DNA of 6,124 bases. Source: Cyanobacteria bacterium UBA11370 (GTDB lineage: Bacteria; Cyanobacteriota; Cyanobacteriia; Cyanobacteriales; Coleofasciculaceae). The notes beneath the pieces were generated by a model. It was not told where the DNA came from, did not search any database, and saw only the letters and a program-made list of their open reading frames with translations. How positions within the stretch are numbered: the first letter of the stretch is position 1; the number at the start of each line of letters is the position of its first letter. Positions 4,373 through 6,124 of the stretch are shown piece by piece. The position numbers were made by a program, and so were the translations under genes. The DNA is taken from NCBI GenBank assembly GCA_003486645.1, contig DNGI01000412.1, forward strand, positions 1 to 6,124, written 5' to 3'.

Positions 4373-4402
4373 AGCCAAAAAATCTGAGAGCGTGTATCGT
4401 TA

Positions 4403-4431
4403 ATTTTATATTTCTTAATATTATTTTGTAA
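4403..4431 (-). promoter_or_regulatory. Candidate sigma-70-type promoter of the hydrolase gene
   Basis: On the minus strand TTACAA (4431-4426) is followed after exactly 17 nt by TAAAAT (4408-4403). Transcription would start near 4396, leaving a leader of about 24 nt before the ATG at 4372. The region is AT-rich, so chance matches are possible. Confidence 0.4.
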
Positions 4432-4565
4432 TAAGATTAAGTAGTCTATCATCCTCTTTCCCTCCATCAGTTACCAATAAAAGCCAAAGTTCAGGAATTT
4501 CCCCTTTGCGGCTGGTGCTGGGAGTATGTCAGGATCAGTTTTGAAAATTTTTTGGTGCTTCCCCC

Positions 4566-5474
4566 ATGTTGGTGCAAACCCCTACGGCTGTAGTTCCGTT
4601 CCTTGGTTCTGAAATTAAGGCATCCTACGAAGCCTCCCGCGTGGTCATTCTGCCGATTCCTTATGAAGCAACCACCACCTATCGTAAAGGCTGTGAACAT
4701 GGTCCAGAAGCTCTTTTAGAGGCATCGGTGCAGTTAGAATACTACGATGACGAGTTAGACCGAGAAACCTGCTGGGGTGGTCGAATTTATACTCACTCTG
4801 CCATTGCTGATACGAAAAGCGATCGCCTGATTTCCTCGGAAACGATGCTGCACCTCACCCGCGAAACAGTGTCTCAGCTTATTGAAGATGGCAAGTTTGT
4901 GATTGCTTTGGGGGGAGAACATAGTATTACCACGGGAATTGTAGAGGCTTACCGTCAAGCGTTAAAAGAACCGTTTACTGTTATACAAATTGATGCCCAT
5001 GGTGATATGCGCCACGAGTATGAAGGATCAATTTATAACCATGCTTGTGTGATGCGTCGAGTTTTGGATATGGGACTACCAACCTTGCCCGTTGCGATTC
5101 GCAGTGTGTGTCAAGAAGAAGCCAATTTAATTAAAGAAAAATCAATTCCAGTAATGTGGGCGCGGGAGATTGCAACCGATCCGAATTGGATCGATCGCGC
5201 GATCGCTAATATCTCCACCAAACGTGTATTTATTACCATTGATGTAGATGGAATTGACCCAGCTTTAATACCAGGAGTTGGCACACCCGAACCAGGCGGC
5301 TTAAACTGGTACGCCCTCACAACCTTTTTACGACGAGTCTTTGAAACCTTTGATGTGATTGGCTGTGATGTGATGGAATTAGCACCCGTTGTTGATTCCG
5401 TTGTGTCTCAATTTACTACTGCCAAACTCGTCTATAAATTGATAGGTTATCAATCTCTATCTCAAGGGTGGTAA
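4566..5474 (+). CDS. speB: Agmatinase-family ureohydrolase (302 aa)
   Basis: The protein belongs to the arginase/agmatinase superfamily, which hydrolyses guanidino compounds to urea with a binuclear metal centre, usually manganese. All six expected metal ligands are visible: His119 in GGEHS, Asp143, His145 and Asp147 in DAHGD, and Asp226 and Asp228 in IDVDGIDP. GVGTPEPGG (237-245) and Glu271 in VMELAP complete the active-site region. The length is normal for the family. Agmatine to putrescine plus urea is the most likely reaction, in polyamine or arginine breakdown, but cyanobacterial members have differing substrates (one related group is a nickel-dependent guanidine hydrolase), so specificity is inferred. 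The segment after DAHGD, RHEYEGSIYNHACV, departs from the classic agmatinase pattern. No Shine-Dalgarno sequence precedes the ATG; the start fits family length. The redoxin gene follows after 79 nt on the same strand. Confidence 0.88.
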   Translation: MLVQTPTAVVPFLGSEIKASYEASRVVILPIPYEATTTYRKGCEHGPEALLEASVQLEYYDDELDRETCWGGRIYTHSAIADTKSDRLISSETMLHLTRETVSQLIEDGKFVIALGGEHSITTGIVEAYRQALKEPFTVIQIDAHGDMRHEYEGSIYNHACVMRRVLDMGLPTLPVAIRSVCQEEANLIKEKSIPVMWAREIATDPNWIDRAIANISTKRVFITIDVDGIDPALIPGVGTPEPGGLNWYALTTFLRRVFETFDVIGCDVMELAPVVDSVVSQFTTAKLVYKLIGYQSLSQGW

Positions 5475-5553
5475 CGTGTTCAATTAAATTGCTAGCGTTA
5501 AGGGAGAGAAGGGAAGGCGTGAAAAAATTTTTGTTCATCCACCAGTGCATAGT

Positions 5554-6108
5554 ATGAGTCTAATGGAAAAGATCGGTACTCCGATTGGGAGTTACGCTCC
5601 AGATTTTGAATTACTGGGAATTGACGATCAAGTTCACCATCTCTCCCGTTACCTAGAAAAATGGAAAGGGGTAGGGGTAATTTTTATGAGCAATGATTGT
5701 CCCTATGTTTGCTGTTATTTAGACAGGCTCAAACACATCCAAACAGAATTTCAAGGCCGGGGATTTACCTTAGTGGGAATTAATCCTAATGATTCCAGCC
5801 ATTACCCCGAAGATAGCTTCAGCAATATGAAGCAGTTTGCTAGAGAAAAACAACTTAATTTTCCTTACCTTTGGGACTCAACTCAAGATGTCGCCCAAGG
5901 TTTTGGTGTTGAGAAAATGCCAGAGGTATTTCTGATCGATCAGATGGGGATTCTCCGCTATAGGGGTCAAATTGATGATAATGCCCAGGAACCGGAAGCT
6001 GTACAGATGCCCTATTTATACAATGCGATCGCCGCCTTACTCACCGGAGACAACATCTCTCCCAAATCAACTTCACCCCTTGGTAGCGATCTACGCTGGC
6101 GAAATTAA
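5554..6108 (+). CDS. Thioredoxin-like redoxin / AhpC-TSA family protein (184 aa)
   Basis: The sequence MEKIGTPIGSYAPDFELLGI followed by VGVIFMSNDCPYVCCYLDRL, the segment GFTLVGINPND and the late KMPEVFLIDQMGILRYRGQI show a thioredoxin fold of the peroxiredoxin/redoxin type, including the cis-proline before EVFLID. No signal peptide is seen, so it is probably cytoplasmic. The active-site region holds Cys49, Cys53 and Cys54. Close relatives, as I remember them, have CNHCPYV here and a C-terminal GCSIKW; this protein has SNDCPYVCC and GSDLRW, so the first Cys of the pair and the C-terminal Cys would be missing. It may therefore have altered redox chemistry or act as a one-cysteine peroxidase or binding protein. 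The ATG at 5554 is chosen over the GTG at 5545 as the more usual codon; neither has a clear ribosome-binding site. It may be cotranscribed with the ureohydrolase gene. Confidence 0.82.
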   Translation: MSLMEKIGTPIGSYAPDFELLGIDDQVHHLSRYLEKWKGVGVIFMSNDCPYVCCYLDRLKHIQTEFQGRGFTLVGINPNDSSHYPEDSFSNMKQFAREKQLNFPYLWDSTQDVAQGFGVEKMPEVFLIDQMGILRYRGQIDDNAQEPEAVQMPYLYNAIAALLTGDNISPKSTSPLGSDLRWRN

Positions 6109-6124
6109 TGGGGAGTGGGGAGTG
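6109..6124 (+). repeat. Heptamer tandem repeat at the window edge
   Basis: TGGGGAG is repeated twice plus two bases directly after the redoxin stop codon, and the run is cut by the window end. Short tandemly repeated heptamers are typical of cyanobacterial intergenic DNA. With only two units visible the call is tentative. Confidence 0.45.

Noticed and set aside
4755..5320. Minus-strand open frames within the ureohydrolase gene
   Set aside because: They are antisense to a gene with a complete set of catalytic motifs.
1..6124. tRNA, rRNA or riboswitch
   Set aside because: I saw no cloverleaf with a conserved T-loop, no ribosomal RNA sequence and no known riboswitch core on either strand.

Overview
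The window looks like cyanobacterial chromosome. The octamer GCGATCGC (HIP1) occurs 11 times in about 6.1 kb (starts at 830, 1412, 1509, 2266, 2395, 2440, 2832, 2939, 4819, 5199 and 6025), where chance predicts about 0.1. Moderate GC, short interspersed repeats, a heptamer tandem repeat at the right edge and protein families common in cyanobacteria agree. I cannot name the genus.

The left half (about 1-3300) is an accessory zone of very small genes and repeats. Read from the left it holds: a minus-strand pair (117-aa hypothetical protein and a DUF5674 gene with an in-frame stop); a minus-strand VapBC-type pair with intact antitoxin and truncated PIN toxin; a plus-strand DUF4160-DUF2442 pair whose first member is frameshifted; and a plus-strand antitoxin followed by a PIN toxin cut off after 10 codons by a short repeat. 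So each of four two-gene modules has one intact and one broken partner; in the two VapBC-like ones it is the toxin that is lost. Around them lie four copies of a two-module interspersed repeat (A-D), a 101-bp MITE-like element with 12-bp terminal inverted repeats and a 5-bp target duplication, a second 101-bp inverted-repeat element, and a tandem of about 105 bp whose two units each form a double hairpin with compensated stem changes.

The right half (about 3347-6124) is ordinary gene-dense sequence: an alpha/beta hydrolase resembling the pheophytinase/chlorophyll dephytylase group (minus), then a divergent agmatinase-family ureohydrolase and a thioredoxin-like redoxin (both plus, 79 nt apart, possibly cotranscribed). 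The hydrolase carries a 38-codon in-frame insertion bounded by a 17-bp direct repeat; the redoxin seems to lack cysteines I expect in its family.

I see no clearly new multi-gene system. The most interesting content is the repeat biology (MITE with target duplication, covarying double hairpins, modular repeat truncating a toxin, in-frame insertion in an enzyme) and the consistent half-decay of the small-gene modules. Family names come from recognising sequence, without database searches.
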